Source of the DNA: Anoplopoma fimbria
Lineage: Eukaryota > Chordata > Actinopteri > Perciformes > Anoplopomatidae
DNA: 64,000 bases
Direction: 5' to 3'
Assembly (NCBI RefSeq): GCF_027596085.1
Contig: NC_072465.1
Location: 17,810,207-17,874,206, forward strand
Position numbers and translations under genes: made by a program. Positions 14,331-27,306 of this stretch are shown here, in pieces; the first letter of the stretch is position 1; each line of letters begins with the position of its first letter. Under the pieces are notes generated by a model. It was not told the origin of the DNA and made no database searches. It saw only the letters and a program-made list of their open reading frames with translations.

Positions 14331-15928
14331 TAACAGTAATGCAATAGTAAAAGTCATAGTTTATTTCAAAATAAAAAATAAACAAACTAAGTATATGAGT
14401 AAAGTTGTGCTAGGATGTGTCACTGTAAGTAGTTGTGCTGAGGGTGTAAGGGTTCGAGTCAGTGGGGTCCTGGGTCTGGTAATGAGCTTAAAGGCAGATG
14501 GGGACAGTTTGGTAACTGGAGAACATTTTATGAGGAAGGAAGGGAAATTACCAAGAATTTGAAGATGGAAAGGAGCATATATATATATATAGACTACTGT
14601 ATGAGCCGTCCTGGCCCCATGTCCCCACTGAGGTCTATCTTCCATAATTCTACATTTTTGAAGCACTACTCTTGAGAAGATTATTTTATTCAGAGCAAAT
14701 CGAAGAGGGCACAAAAACATTAAATATGAGAAAAGAAGATTCTGCACACACTAATCCAAATCTATGGTCAATTTTATATGTGGATATTCCAATATATTTG
14801 GACCAAGGCTGCATCTAATGATTATTTTCATTACACATTCATGATCTTTATTAATTGATTACTCAGCAATCTGACAAAATAACACAGATAATCCCAGAGC
14901 CCAAATTGAAGACTTTTAAGTGTTATTTTGTCAGATCGAGCAGTTAATATTCACATTTGTCAAACAGAAACCGGTGAACTTTTTTGCCGGTTTTGCCTTA
15001 AAAATGACTTGAATGATAAATTGATCATCACAGTATTGCCAATTTATTATCTGCTGATGAACGAATGGATTAATTGACAAATCATTTCAGCTCTTGTTTG
15101 GATTTATGGGAACTACTCTGAACTGCATTTCCCATACTGAGCTTGATGTCATTATAGGCTTTGAGATTTATCTTATGTCAATGAACAAATGTTTGGCTTT
15201 ACAACAGAATTACATTTGTGTGCAGAGTGTTCCTTTTTAATCTTTTTTAATTCAAAACAAACTCCAATCTGGGATTTGCAATTTTTTCGCTGTATTACAC
15301 TTCTGAGAACTAGAGACATACAAAGGCAATCAGGGCATTAACGTTTTGTTTAACAGCTTTTACCATATGATTAGTGGCCACAATTCCTAAAATAAGCTGC
15401 ATGGGTTTTATGCTGTTTATCTAAAGGTCTGTTTCTTTTCTTTTCCTGTTGTGCGTTTCCAGTAAATACTACTGACTGTGTGTTTTTTCATCTTGATTAA
15501 AAAGTTGCCAGCTGCTTTCTCTGCAAACAAGACAATGTCTCTGGAAAAAGTCTGTGGACTAGACAGCATTTATCTCTTGTAATTAAAAACACACATTCTC
15601 AAGTGGCAAAATATATAGAATACAGATAAGGAATATTATTATTGTTACAATAACAACAAGTTATCAATGTAATTTATTTGCAAAAACTAGTAATTAACCA
15701 CTAGATATGTAGTTTTGTTTCCATTATTAAAATATCTGAGCCATTGTTCGTATATTACAGTAAAAATACCATACCATGTTTTTGTAATAGAAAACACTTA
15801 AAACCCTTTTTCCCCAAGTTTCTTCTGAAGCTGTCTGCCTCTGAGCGCAAATTACCTTGAAAAATGTTCAGTTGTGACAAACCTCTTCATTTCTATTATA
15901 TGCTGGATTGCAGCACAATAGTGCCTCT

Positions 15929-15931
<3 letters not shown>

Positions 15932-16006
<75 letters not shown>
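15932..16006. repeat. (CA)n microsatellite
   Basis: A CA tract of about 75 bp in the cish-twf2 spacer. Confidence 0.95.
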
Positions 16007-16011
<5 letters not shown>

Positions 16012-16439
16012 AATACTGATCCTATAACTATGTTTTTCTTTGTGAAAACACTACATAATAAGAATGTGTAAGTGGATTGATGTGTGGGACAATGCATCAC
16101 TGTTGTCCTCTTTCAAAATGGAGGATAGAAATGGGTGTTTTCCAGAGGATTCCGAGAAAAGCTTCAAATTCATGAAACCATCAACATAAATTAGCCAGAT
16201 CAGCAGAGCTTTGTTTAAAGGGAGCAAGACATCTGCTGAGTAAGGCTCTCCTCCACAAAAGAAAGTCTTTGTCAACTTAAACAATTTCAACTAGTAGTTG
16301 GTTGATTTAATTTGCAGATCACTGTGGTGTTGCATCATGCATGATGTTTAAAATGTGACCGACTTTTTTGCCAGTTTGTCTACTGCTTTGGTCGAGACTG
16401 AAATATATAGTGGTAAATTCATAAATGCATTGTCCCGAG

Positions 16440-16730
16440 AGGATGTATACTGGTTTTAGTGGTCCCTGACTTTTCATATAGCGCCACCATCAGGTCAAAA
16501 TGTTACTTTATTCAGAACTTTGTTAACGACTAAATCCCTGAAAAACTGATGTCAACCCCGTCATGCTGTACTGTTGCCTGTTGCACTTTGTGTTTAATGC
16601 TAATTAACAACTGTTATGCTAACATGCTAAACCAGATTGTAAACATGGTAAATATTAACATCACCATAGTATTGTCATTGAGAGCATTGTCTCACTGATC
16701 AGCAAGCATGGCTGTGGATTATTATTTTGT
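16440..16730 (+). repeat. Degenerate dispersed repeat, related to 7236-7680
   Basis: It contains GTCCCTGACTTTTCATATAG, GCGCCACCATCAGGTCA and a GCTAACATGCTAA end motif shared with the copy in hemk1 intron 5. It is non-coding and unclassified. Confidence 0.45.
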
Positions 16731-17371
16731 TTCAGTACTGACTGAGCACAATCATTCCCAATAAACGAAATATGAATGCAACTAATCAGTTTAAGATTAT
16801 TTAATCAACCAAGACACTTATGGATGATTAGTTAACAAATAGACTAAGCGCGAGCAGCCCTTCTACTGTGTGTGCATATAGTTACTACCAGTCTAAAAAA
16901 GCGACCCTGTTCCCAGCAGGCTTAGCAAAGGATTGTGGAAGAAGTTTACAACAAGTACACAGACTGATCCACCAGCTGAGTGGTTGGAACTAAGTGGCTC
17001 TACAGTCAGAGAGCTGTTACCAGTTACGGAAAGTGATCTCATTACTAAGTGTCTTGATTTGTTGTTTGTCGGTGGTTGCACGTTTACTTGCTCTGTATTC
17101 TGACACTACACCGGTCAGAAATCCTGCTGAACTGAACACGGTCTTACAGGACGTAGGTTGTTGTCTGGATGCCTGAATGTACAGCTGTTGGTCTAATTTA
17201 AAACCATGATGTAATTTTGATCCACAGAATTATCTCAACATAACAGGCCACAACTATGTAGAACATTTACAGACACGTAACAAGAAGTATTTCCACCATT
17301 AAATATTGCATGCTAGATAAAAACACACAAAATCTGTACCAAGAAGGTCTAATACCACAGTATAAACAAAA

Positions 17372-17377
17372 TTTATT
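17372..17377 (-). terminator. twf2: Polyadenylation signal, twf2
   Basis: TTTATT on the plus strand reads AATAAA on the minus strand, about 470 nt after the twf2 stop. It is the first canonical signal found. Confidence 0.45.
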
Positions 17378-17843
17378 TAGAATTACCTTTCATATTGTCT
17401 TACAAACATTTTTTGTACAAATCTTGTATTGAAGGCCAGACATGACGCCTGACTAAGCATGTACAAATAATTACACATCTATTATATTAAGTATGGAAGA
17501 AACAAGACAGATTGGCTTCACAATAACAAGGCCATCTGCCAGGATTCCAGCCCGAATCTTTATATATATTTTTTTCAAATGGAGGAAGTTATCTATAACT
17601 TTTGTGTGTTTACATTTATTTGCATGTAAGACTTGATTTGTCTGTGGGAGAGACGAATAATTTATCAGCATATTTTCCATGAAAAACATTTCATTTATAC
17701 AGCACAAGTGTTTCAGTACATAAACAACAGAGGACACTCTTGTTCCTCGGGGCCAGATGAGGTGTTAGTGGGTGTTAGTGGGTTCGGGGAAATAGGGAGG
17801 GCTGGAACTGCAGACTTGACTTTGGGAGAAACGTGTTCCCCCT

Positions 17844-20800
17844 CTAGCTCTCCTGTCTGGTCTCTCCTGTCCCTTTAATGAGACGCTTATGTCCCCTTTT
17901 TCCTGCCGGGCCGCGGGGCTTAGCGAAGGCCTGTTTGTGAGCGTGCTGCTTGGGATGGACCTCATCATACAGAAAGTCGTCTGACAGTTCATCTCCGTTA
18001 TCAATCTCCAACTGCACACAGATGCAAAAAAAATACATAGAGAAGCACGCAGGTGAATGAAACGTATTGCTTGGATTATAGGCTGAACATAAATAACATC
18101 TATTAGTCAGTTTCAGGTTGTGCATAAAACCTGGATATTAGAAATGCTGAGGTCATGAGTCCAAATTCCCCCTCCTCATACTTTTATATAAAAAGTTCAG
18201 TTATATTTTCAGTAAAAACTGTTTACAACATGAAGGTCTGTGGCAAAGCCTCTACACACAGCTAAGAAAACAAGTCTGGTGAAGGACACGGATGATCCTT
18301 TATCTACTTATTTATGCAGAGCCAAAAGTAGTTAAAATTAAATATATTGAGTCTAAAAACACAGAAATCAGCCTCTAAAATAAAAATAAACAGAGGAAGT
18401 GACCTCAGTGTTCTCACTGGTTCTATCCCTCCATTACCTTTTTAGCAATTTCCAAACAGTAATCTTTCTCCACGTCCTCCAGTAGTCGACTCTTGCAGCT
18501 GGAATACAACATCCGCTCCTTAATGCTACAGCTGTATCCAGGCATGGAGTATATGAACACTGCAGACAGTGGAAGAGAAGAAGACAACTCATCATTAAAA
18601 AAAATTAAGGAAAACATACATTTCTGTCACATTAAAACTTGATTTTCTTCTGAATTGAGCTTTTTTTTATTTTTTTTCTTGTGACAAAATGGTTTGAAAG
18701 TAGCACCTTCAGGCCTTTACAAATGAAACAATTAGAGAAGTAAAATAAATATTTGGTTGAACTGAAAACCCTGTTGACAAGTGTTACAAACTGGCTCAGG
18801 AAACGTGACAAAAAGGGAGCCCACACAAGGCTAAACTTAAAATGAAACTCAACTCAAACTATTATTTTAACTATGGATTACTCAAATTAACAAGGAGTGT
18901 GTAGATCAGCAATGTCAGCAAATCAAAGCAGTGCACGGATGTTTGTCACATATGCTGTGGCTGTGCTGGAGATGATGCAGGTCAGACATCAGCTGTAGGA
19001 ATGGAGAGAGACAGTGAGCACCAGGTGAGCTGAATGAAACTAACAACAGCCAACTGTCTGCTGAGGTTGGTCAACCTCAGTGGAAGGGGCATAACTACAG
19101 GTAGCTATTAAGACACGTCATTGTAGGGTAAACACAAGTGTAGTTAATAACATTAATTATGGCCCCGTTGCATTTAGGTGGACCATGTTCATGGTATTTA
19201 TGCATGTTGGCTCACCGGAATGGCTGGACGGGACCACAATCATTTTTTTTTTTTATCATTTTCCCCTGTGTTTACCCTGTTATGAAATGTCAAAATTGCT
19301 GTAAAGAAAGTTAGACATGTTTTTTCAGTTTCAAAAAATCAGTTTTATTTTTATTCTCATTATAATCTAAACAAGATCTTGCTCATTGTCAGTGTAGCGG
19401 TTCATTCTGTTAAATGAAAAAAAAAGTATGTTTGAAATGAAATCTTGAGTAAAAACTAAAAATGAAAGACCAAAGTGTGGTCTACATTTTGTTCTACCTT
19501 TTCATTTGCAAGTGCCTTCATCATTTTAAGTGTTAAATATAAAATAAATGTTGTATGATGATATATCATGCACTATTGCTCTCTTTCTCTCAGCATCTGC
19601 AGTCCAGGTGTGAAGATGTGTGATGCGTTCCAGTACTTCTTGTACAGGACAAAGTACAGGGGATTAGTGACTTACCGACAGATTCCAGGTAGTCTCCTTC
19701 GTGGGAGTGTTTGTAGAGAAAGAAGTGGTATCTGGGAGTGTCTTTGGGAACTCTGCGGGGCAAATCCCGGATCTCTGTCGGGTTGGAGTGGACCAACTCG
19801 ATTGTCTCCTTCTCTACATCCAACCTCTGAAACGTTAATAAAGCACAGGATGCTTTTCTCTCAAGGTAAAACACCAGCAGTTTCATAAGTCAACACGGAT
19901 GTAACAACGTCACTTCTTTGGAGGGAGCTCAGTTTTATATCAACTCCTTAAGCTCACCAGTTGTATGTAGTTGATGATTTTCTGGGCAAGTTGCTGCAGG
20001 GCTCTTTTGGCTGTTTCCTGCAGTGGGAAAGCGAGGCCCTGAAGTGTCTGGTGCTTACTCTCCACGCTTATATCTGTTTTCACCTACAGGGGGCAGCAAG
20101 CACACACAGTTTTCCACGGGAAAATATAACTTTACATTTTCATAAATGATGCCTTATAACAACCAATAGATGTGTTGTTCCCCGTTCGCCTCTGAAATCT
20201 GAATTCATATTAAATATAAACAGTAAATGATGCATAAACATACCTGTTTAACTCGGCCCTGAAAAGAAAAACAGAACAAAAAGTTACATTTCAAATAAAG
20301 GAAGTTATATTGCAGACACAAGCAGACTGTGGCACAAGCAATGATGACAGCTCTGCCGAGGGTATGTTGACCTCTGACCTCTGAGGTTTTGACCCTCTGG
20401 AGCTCCTCCTCGGCTAACGTGAGCGGGGCAGGACCTGAGCAGGATGACACATGATGCTGGTAGCCCAGCAAACAGATGTCCTCCTAGTGTTTCAACAAAA
20501 ACAAAAGTCCCTTTACAGGCAGAACAGGACAAACACCTCTAACACACGTCATCACATCTGTCACAGTAAATTATAATATATTAATATTTCTAACCTCAGC
20601 TGTGCCGAACATCTCATACTTCAAATGGCCGCCGCCAAACTCTTTCTTCACTGTGGCCCGGGTGGCAGCATACAACATCTTTTGTTTTACCTGCAGCCAA
20701 CAGAGTGGACAATATATGAACTGTTTGTATTGATGTTGCTGTCGTGTGGCAAGATCGAAGCAGAAAGAAGACGAATCGCAGAAAGGCCCATTTTCCGAAT

Positions 20801-23800
20801 TATATCACTGATTTATATTTAGGGATGCAATAATGTATCCATCACATGTATGTTGCAGCAGGTAAAGATGAAGATACTTTTCATTACTTTATATTTAAAT
20901 GGGTAGTCAGGTATTTATAATAATAATAATACACCTTATTCTTTTATTGATATTCGGAATCTGCAAAGTAACTAGTAACTTAAGCTATAATATAAATGTA
21001 GTCGAGAAAAAAGTGCAATATCCGCCTCCAAAATGTAGTGCAAATGTAAGTATCCAAATACCTCAAAGTGCAATACTTGAGTAAATGTATTTAGTTATAT
21101 TTTATCAGTTGTAATCACCTTGAAAATCGAACAGATAACTTTAATAAAGTATGTCACCAAGATAAAAACAGGAGCGATTTTAAAGGGGCACTCCGCTAAC
21201 CCTGATGACATCATCAAAACCCTATTCTTAAACTCAGATTCTTTTGATCATTTTGATTTATTTTTGGGGGGTTCACATCCAACTCATGACATTTATATTT
21301 CCTACTGTATGATAAACATACTATTACTATTTAAAACTGGATGATGCCAGTACGGTTGTGTTTATAATCAGAGGACCTCATTCATTTGTATTGACCTTAA
21401 GAAGTGCTGCTGGTGCAGGTTGGTAGTTGTTTCCTTGGTTATGTTTAAACACACATATGGTACTGATGCTGTTTACCTGTGTGAATTTTGTCTGAAGACC
21501 AATAAGTTGTCAACAAAGTGAGTATAAGGGATTGACGGAGTGCAGGATTTGTTGGTTCTTCTAAAAAATTCACGGACTAGGGGCTTAAAGTCAGTATATT
21601 GTGATCTTTGCTGCTTTGATTTAGACCATTTTAATCAGACTCTTGCAGGTGTTTGGAAGTGCAATACAAAATTTGGTGGAAGTATTTACTTAAAATGTCT
21701 AAATGTAAGGCTTTTAATATCAACAGAATTGTGTGCATGTAGCTTTAGTATGTGGTGCTGAATGAAGAACATGTGGTTAGGCTTACCGGAGAATGATCAG
21801 GAGACCACGATATGAAGAGCCACTCGTAGCCCTGTGCATTCTGGGAGTCGAGGCGGTACAGGATGTAGCAGGGCTCCTGGTCGTCCAGGAGAGGAAGCAG
21901 GAAGTGATCATAATCCTGGTCCCAGCTCTTTTCTGGCTCTCTGTAGGCCCCAAGCACCAGCTGCTCTGAAAATCAGACCACCACTCATCACATACCTTAC
22001 CCCCCTATATGCAGCACGGCCTTTAGAGAACACAACGACACATACAGTATACGTTAGACTACAGTCTACAGTCAGGGATAGTAGTGATTAACATTTAGGA
22101 GGATTAATGCTTTTTTTAAATAATGCATTGATGGTGTTAAGGTGGTTAACCACACAAAATGTTACTCTGTCCATACTCTCTATCACACTTTTATATCTGT
22201 TCACTAAATTATAGCGTTCTTTTCCTTTTGTAAACTCAAATAAGCTGCATATTTTTACTCTTTTACCTGAAGTACAATAATGTTTTACATTAAAGAGGAA
22301 TGTGATGTTTCTTTAACACACGTAATCATTGCGTCTTATTACAAACAACTTTTAAACACTTTCAGGCACTCATTTATTTTTTACCTTATGTATGATCTCT
22401 ACTGAGTCTCTATGTTTTAAGTACAGTATTAATATTTCTAAGTACAGTATAAATAGCTTCAGTATATATTCATGTTGTTGCATTCAAATACAAACTCCTA
22501 AACTGGTCCATGTTGTCAAAATAAGAAGAAAAGAGGGTAACACTTTATTTGAATCGTCTGCCTACAAAATATTTATAGTATATAATATGTAGTACATAAC
22601 ATATATATCGTATTTGTAATAATTTAAATAGATTATTAGTTGTCATTCGTAGTATATCTGACAATTCATGAACATAACTACATATTCTCGTAATTGTTTT
22701 TATTGAACTTGAACCCAACCTTTGCTATACATGTTAAGAAACTGCTTGTAGGTCAACTGTCAAAATGTATCAACCTTTAAACTTTTGTTTTGATCAATAA
22801 AGAGGTGCAACTAAAAAATATGTTTATTATTGATTAAAGTGCAAATAATTGTATCCATAAATAGATTAATGGCTTGGTCTATAAAATGTCAGTTAATGGG
22901 GAAAAATATAAAATTTTCCTAAGGCTGAGGTGAAACCTTCAAATATTTATGATTTGTCCGACCAACTGTTCAAAATTCGCCGTCAATTTACTGTGTTTAC
23001 AAAACATAGAAAATCTGAAAATCTTCACATTTGAGAAGTGAGAACCTGAAAAGATTTGGCATTTTTGGTTGATCATGAAAATATTTTCCGACCAACTCAT
23101 TGATCAAGTCAGTCTGAAAATCTCGGTCCATGAGGTCTCACTGTTTGCTCCATGTGCTGTGGTGAAAAGAAGGCAAAGACTGACTTCTGATTGATTTCTG
23201 ACTGCCTTGACAGTACAAGGGAAAGTCTATTGATGAAATCGACAAAACCAAAAAAGAAAATCCAAACTTTACTGGCTTGGAAATCATCTGATGTCCTTGT
23301 GGGGTGCAGGGGGATTTCCTGACCATCTCCTGGGGCTTGTTGCTATTCTGAGTCACAACACATTCCAGCTCTGCACACACACATACTTTCCATCAGCCAT
23401 TCTCTCTCAGTCCCTGTTTTTATGGGTCTGTATTAGTATTGGACTGTATGCAAATGACACACTTTAGGTTTTCTTCTTTCCTTTCATGTTTAAAACAATG
23501 AAATAAACTCATAAGCTTTCGGGGGACAGTTTGGTCAGAGCAAACCAAGTGGCATACCAAAGCCAGCGGTGATGAAATCCACCACACTGAACTTGTTTCT
23601 CTTTTGACATTGAAAGGAACATGAGTGTCACTGGGCAGCAGCAGGCAACCATGTCGCGTCACACTTCACTCAAAATAGCCAAGTGACGCCTGGAAAGACC
23701 ACAGTGCTGTAGTGAGGAAGTAAAACAGGGCCGACAGTCTTTTCGCTGTGCGACAGCGCGTCTCTGCAGCACCAAGCTCATCTCTGTTGACATCAATGCT

Positions 23801-25815
23801 TCAGATATGAGACTAAATATTTGATATGAGTGTCACAGCTCACAAAGATAGCCCCCGAATGCATCTGTCAGGAATCAGATTACAGTGTCAGATACTAAAA
23901 CAAGATATAAACACCATGTGAACATGTCAGTCCACCTCCATAATCTGCTACCTAGAGACCGATTGCCTCACTGACCATTTTTCATCGCTCAGCTGACACA
24001 CTGATGTCTGCTGTCACACAGCTGGCACAATCCCAGAAGTTAGATAAAGTCCATATCAGTGGTTAAGCAACTTTGTTTTTGGTTTGGGACTGCTAAATAA
24101 GAAGCCATATCTACTCATGATGCCTCGATGCTATTGTTACTCACGTGAAAACAATCTGAGAATTCTTAATTGTTTTTCAATCAAGCCTCAGTTTGTGCTC
24201 TCAGGTTTTCAGGATGAGAGAGAAGAGGAACGCACATCTGTGGTTGAGAGGTGTTGACCATTTTCTACCAACGTTTCTACATGACAGTCTTCGAATGCGC
24301 TGAAGAAGACTTTCATGTCGAAACATTGGTCAATTCTTAAATATGTGTGCGAATATTTTCCTTTACACTTAAGTCACAAAGCCAAACATCCGTTTTCCCC
24401 CAAAAAATAGTTCTGAAGATATCAACACAATCTTTAAAATATTCTTCTTTTCTTCAACTGGATGAACAAATATTGTGTTTGCTGCAAAGATGGCAGCTGG
24501 ATAAAACATATGTTCTTGCTTAATTCTTAACATGTAAGACAAAACTTTTACAAATCAGTTTCATTAGTTTATACTGAGTTTAAACTATTCTTTTCTTTTC
24601 TTTGTCTTGTACAAAACAAGCATGGATCTATGTAATTTTTGGTCAACTTGACAAGCGGCTTGAAAATCTTTTATATGGCTCAATAAACGGAATATATTAG
24701 TTAAACAACATGTTTCTTTTCTGGCGATAACCAGTACATTCTTTTTTTTTTAAGTGATAGCTGTGTGACTTGAAACATTGACATGAGAGGCACAAACTGT
24801 GGATAAATTGCACTGATTTATTTTAGTTTCATGACAATACATTTTAGAGGTAAAACTAAATGTAATTTAATTTCACAAGAAAAAAAAAGCAAAGATTAGA
24901 AAAGATACTTAAAAGTAAACATCATTTTGTATTTTAATATTTTCTATAATCATCTTGTGACCACATAGATTAATCTCACGACCCCTTGTGAGGGTCCTGA
25001 CCCCCAGGTTGGAAACCATAGGTCTATGGTTTAAAACAACGAGTTTAAAGCTCATGGAAAACGGACATGACTGGTTTGAAAACTTTTTGAGCCACTGGAG
25101 GCCACTACAGCTATCTGTTAGGTATAAATTCAATTATAAGTAGTGGTTTCCAACCTGGGGGTTAGGACCCAGCAAAGGGTCCCAAGATAAATCTGAGGGG
25201 TCAATAAATGATGAATGGATAAAGTAAAACTACTTACATGCATCACTCTTACACATCTCTTTGCTTTTTATTCTTGTGAACACTAAATACGTTCACCTCT
25301 AACAATCCTTCAAATGAAACAGAAGAAAGGAAGTAAAAAACTAAATAATCGCTCTTTGACTGAACTGTTCAGACTTCATGTCAACAAAGACCACAATGTG
25401 TGATTAGAGGTCATAAGTAGACATTTAAAGGGGCCATAACCCAAAAGTGTTGGTCACCACTGTCGTAGCGATGCACAAAGAACTTGTTTTTGCAGATGAC
25501 AGTGATTTGTTCAGCGTCAATTTGTAAAGTGACAAGTTCTGGAGAGTTGCCTAACAGATTGTGTAAGATGTTTCTTTTCTCAGACTCAAAGCAATCTATG
25601 TATGATAGAAATCAAATAGGTGCTTTAAATCACACTGAAACATTAAACTAATAACATGGATGATTTCTATATTACATCACACTGAGAGCTCCACTGTGCA
25701 CTGTCCTGGGTCACTCACCGTCTTGGATGCGCACCTTGATGAGGCGCACTGATCCACCTCTTGCCCTGGCCAAGAAGTCCCTCAGCTCCGTCGTCACCAC
25801 TAGTGCGAGAAACAT
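17844..25815 (-). CDS. twf2: twf2, twinfilin-2 (actin monomer-binding, barbed-end capping)
   Basis: Twinfilins carry two ADF-homology domains. They sequester ADP-actin monomers, cap barbed ends and bind capping protein and PI(4,5)P2 through a basic C-terminal tail. Eight exons: 25719-25815, 21787-21965, 20595-20690, 20379-20483, 19958-20083, 19676-19826, 18438-18559 and 17844-18011, encoding 347 residues (human TWF2 349). Diagnostic segments: [20 protein letters not shown] in ADF-H 1, [20 protein letters not shown] and [16 protein letters not shown] in ADF-H 2, then the tail [14 protein letters not shown] and [15 protein letters not shown] and LEIAKK favour twf2 over twf1. The N-terminus ([14 protein letters not shown]) differs from the usual MAHQTGIHATEELKEF. 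The ATG at 25815 keeps frame, but an AG just inside it could instead be an acceptor for a separate first exon, so the start is uncertain. A 15-nt in-frame candidate exon lies at 20244-20258. Confidence 0.93.
20244..20258 (-). other. twf2: Candidate 15-nt cassette microexon of twf2
   Basis: Fifteen bases (GGCCGAGTTAAACAG, coding GRVKQ) lie between a strong acceptor (a long T/C tract ending TTTTCAG) and a consensus donor (GTATG). They sit between exons ending LQRVKTSE and starting VKTDISV. Inclusion adds five residues without changing frame, in the linker between the two ADF-H domains. The human protein lacks an equivalent as far as I recall. Confidence 0.45.
24950..25018 (-). mobile_element. 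hAT-like terminal fragment (inverted relative to 25141-25462)
   Basis: On the minus strand this begins TGGTTTCCAACCTGGGGGTC and continues AGGACCCTC, matching the left end of the element at 25141. It lies in twf2 intron 1. Only one terminus is recognisable. Confidence 0.5.
25141..25462 (+). mobile_element. Non-autonomous hAT-like element in twf2 intron 1
   Basis: A 322-bp segment bounded by imperfect inverted termini, AGTGGTTTCCAAC at the left and GTTGGTCACCACTG at the right, with GGGTCCCAAG and GGGGTCAATA blocks behind the left end. This is the familiar CAGTGGTTCTCAACCTGGGG type of hAT terminus. No clean 8-bp target duplication is visible, so it is old. It is non-coding. Confidence 0.55.
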
Positions 25816-27306
25816 GGCGGGTCAGCAGTCTCTTCCTCCCACCGAGAACTGCAGCAGTGGTGTTAAAAGATAGACGAAGAAGAAGAAGAAAAACACAGGA
25901 CTGGAGCTCCACAGCACTAGGCCCAAATATTCAGTCCAGTCAAGAGACACTTAAGTCCAACCAGAGGAGCCTGTTGACCAAAAAAAGCCTTCCTTCACTT
26001 CAGATGATGTGACTAAATGCAGTTCTGACTGCTGAAGAAGATCGCTGAGTGTGTCTGGATTCGTTGAGAGAGTGTGACAGTGTGAGAAGGGGCATCGCTC
26101 AAGTAACTAGGACAGTATCATGTGCACACAGACAGGAAACCCGATCACCTGTCTTCCCAAATTTAGCTCTCACTGACAGACTGCCCAGGACTGGGTACTG
26201 GACTGTGACACCCCCAACGCCACACAGCAGGCGCTGGAGGAGGAGACTTTGACCTGCAAACCTAATGACCAATTTCTGAGCAAAGAACAATTCAAGTAGG
26301 ATGTATTGTCATTGGTAGGATGATAGATTTCTAGGGCAGACTCCCCACTGAACTATTGTTTTACTATTAAAACCCAGAAGTGGACTGCTCTCATCTGTTA
26401 ATGAGTTTTATCATGTACTGTCAAAGCAAATCCACAATCACCAATATCCTGCTGTTTATGAATCACAAATCAATGATTTGGAAAATGAATAAAAAGAGCA
26501 AAAAAGCAGCAGTTACAGGAGTGTGTTGTTTATGGAAAGTTAAGGAATCTCAATTTCCACATGACGACCGTGATGGTCAACAGGTTGTGTAAGATGTCTT
26601 TGCCATCACAAATCACCTGGACATGGTGACAGCCTTTTCCCAACCTCAGATCCACAAACATACAACTGTTATTTACGGTTCTTACTGCTGCTTTAAATTA
26701 CAAAATAATTTTAACCCGGAAATTAAACATGAAAAGAATATTTCACTGACAACTTAAACTTATTATAAGCAAGATTGGAAAGTAAAAAGTCATATGAACT
26801 GGATCAAAAACAGGAAATGTTTTATAGAGTTATGACCTATTCATACTTCTAGTATGATTTCCTTTCAAAAGGGTTATACAAAGTGATTCATATTGCAAAG
26901 ATGCATTTTAAACTGACTTTCTAAACCGATACCACTGTGAATCAGGACAAAAATCTAAGACACATTTCAGTAGGTTTGGATAGATTCATTCATTAAAAAA
27001 AAAATCAGTGGTTGAATCAGATAAATATGACTTGCATCATTGAATCTCTTCATGACTTGTGCAATACACATGTACATATCTCCCACACAATAATAAATAC
27101 ACAAAACCAACATCTTACAAAGAAACAGTTTAATGTTAAATAGAAATATAAAAAAAGGATAGACAAAGATCTATTTCTGAGAACTACTTATTTACAATTT
27201 GAATTTAATAGCAACACTTCCTGTGAAATTTACACTGCGATGACTTTGCTGAACTCGGCTGCTCCCTTTGGCCTTCAACAGAAGCTTTGCCTTCGCTTTG
27301 TCGTCA
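25816..27306. other. Spacer between the twf2 5' end and the wdr82 3' end
   Basis: It holds the twf2 5' UTR/promoter side and the wdr82 3' UTR. A minus-strand ATTAAA at 27129-27134, about 175 nt past the wdr82 stop, is a candidate polyadenylation signal. Frames of 60-83 codons near 25.7-26.3 kb have no recognisable family. Confidence 0.5.

Larger units (their letters stand above)
13400..17371. other. Intergenic spacer between cish and twf2
   Basis: About 4 kb with no coding exon that I can support. It contains a retroelement-like tail at about 14259-14330, an ATAT run near 14577-14592, a CA microsatellite at about 15932-16006 and a decayed dispersed repeat at about 16440-16730. The longest frames (128 and 79 codons) show no family signature. 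Confidence 0.6.

Noticed and set aside
24290..24345. GAAGAAGACTTTCATGTCGA followed by AACATTGG, resembling a tag seen in some dispersed repeats
   Set aside because: Too short and without a recognisable body or ends to call an element.
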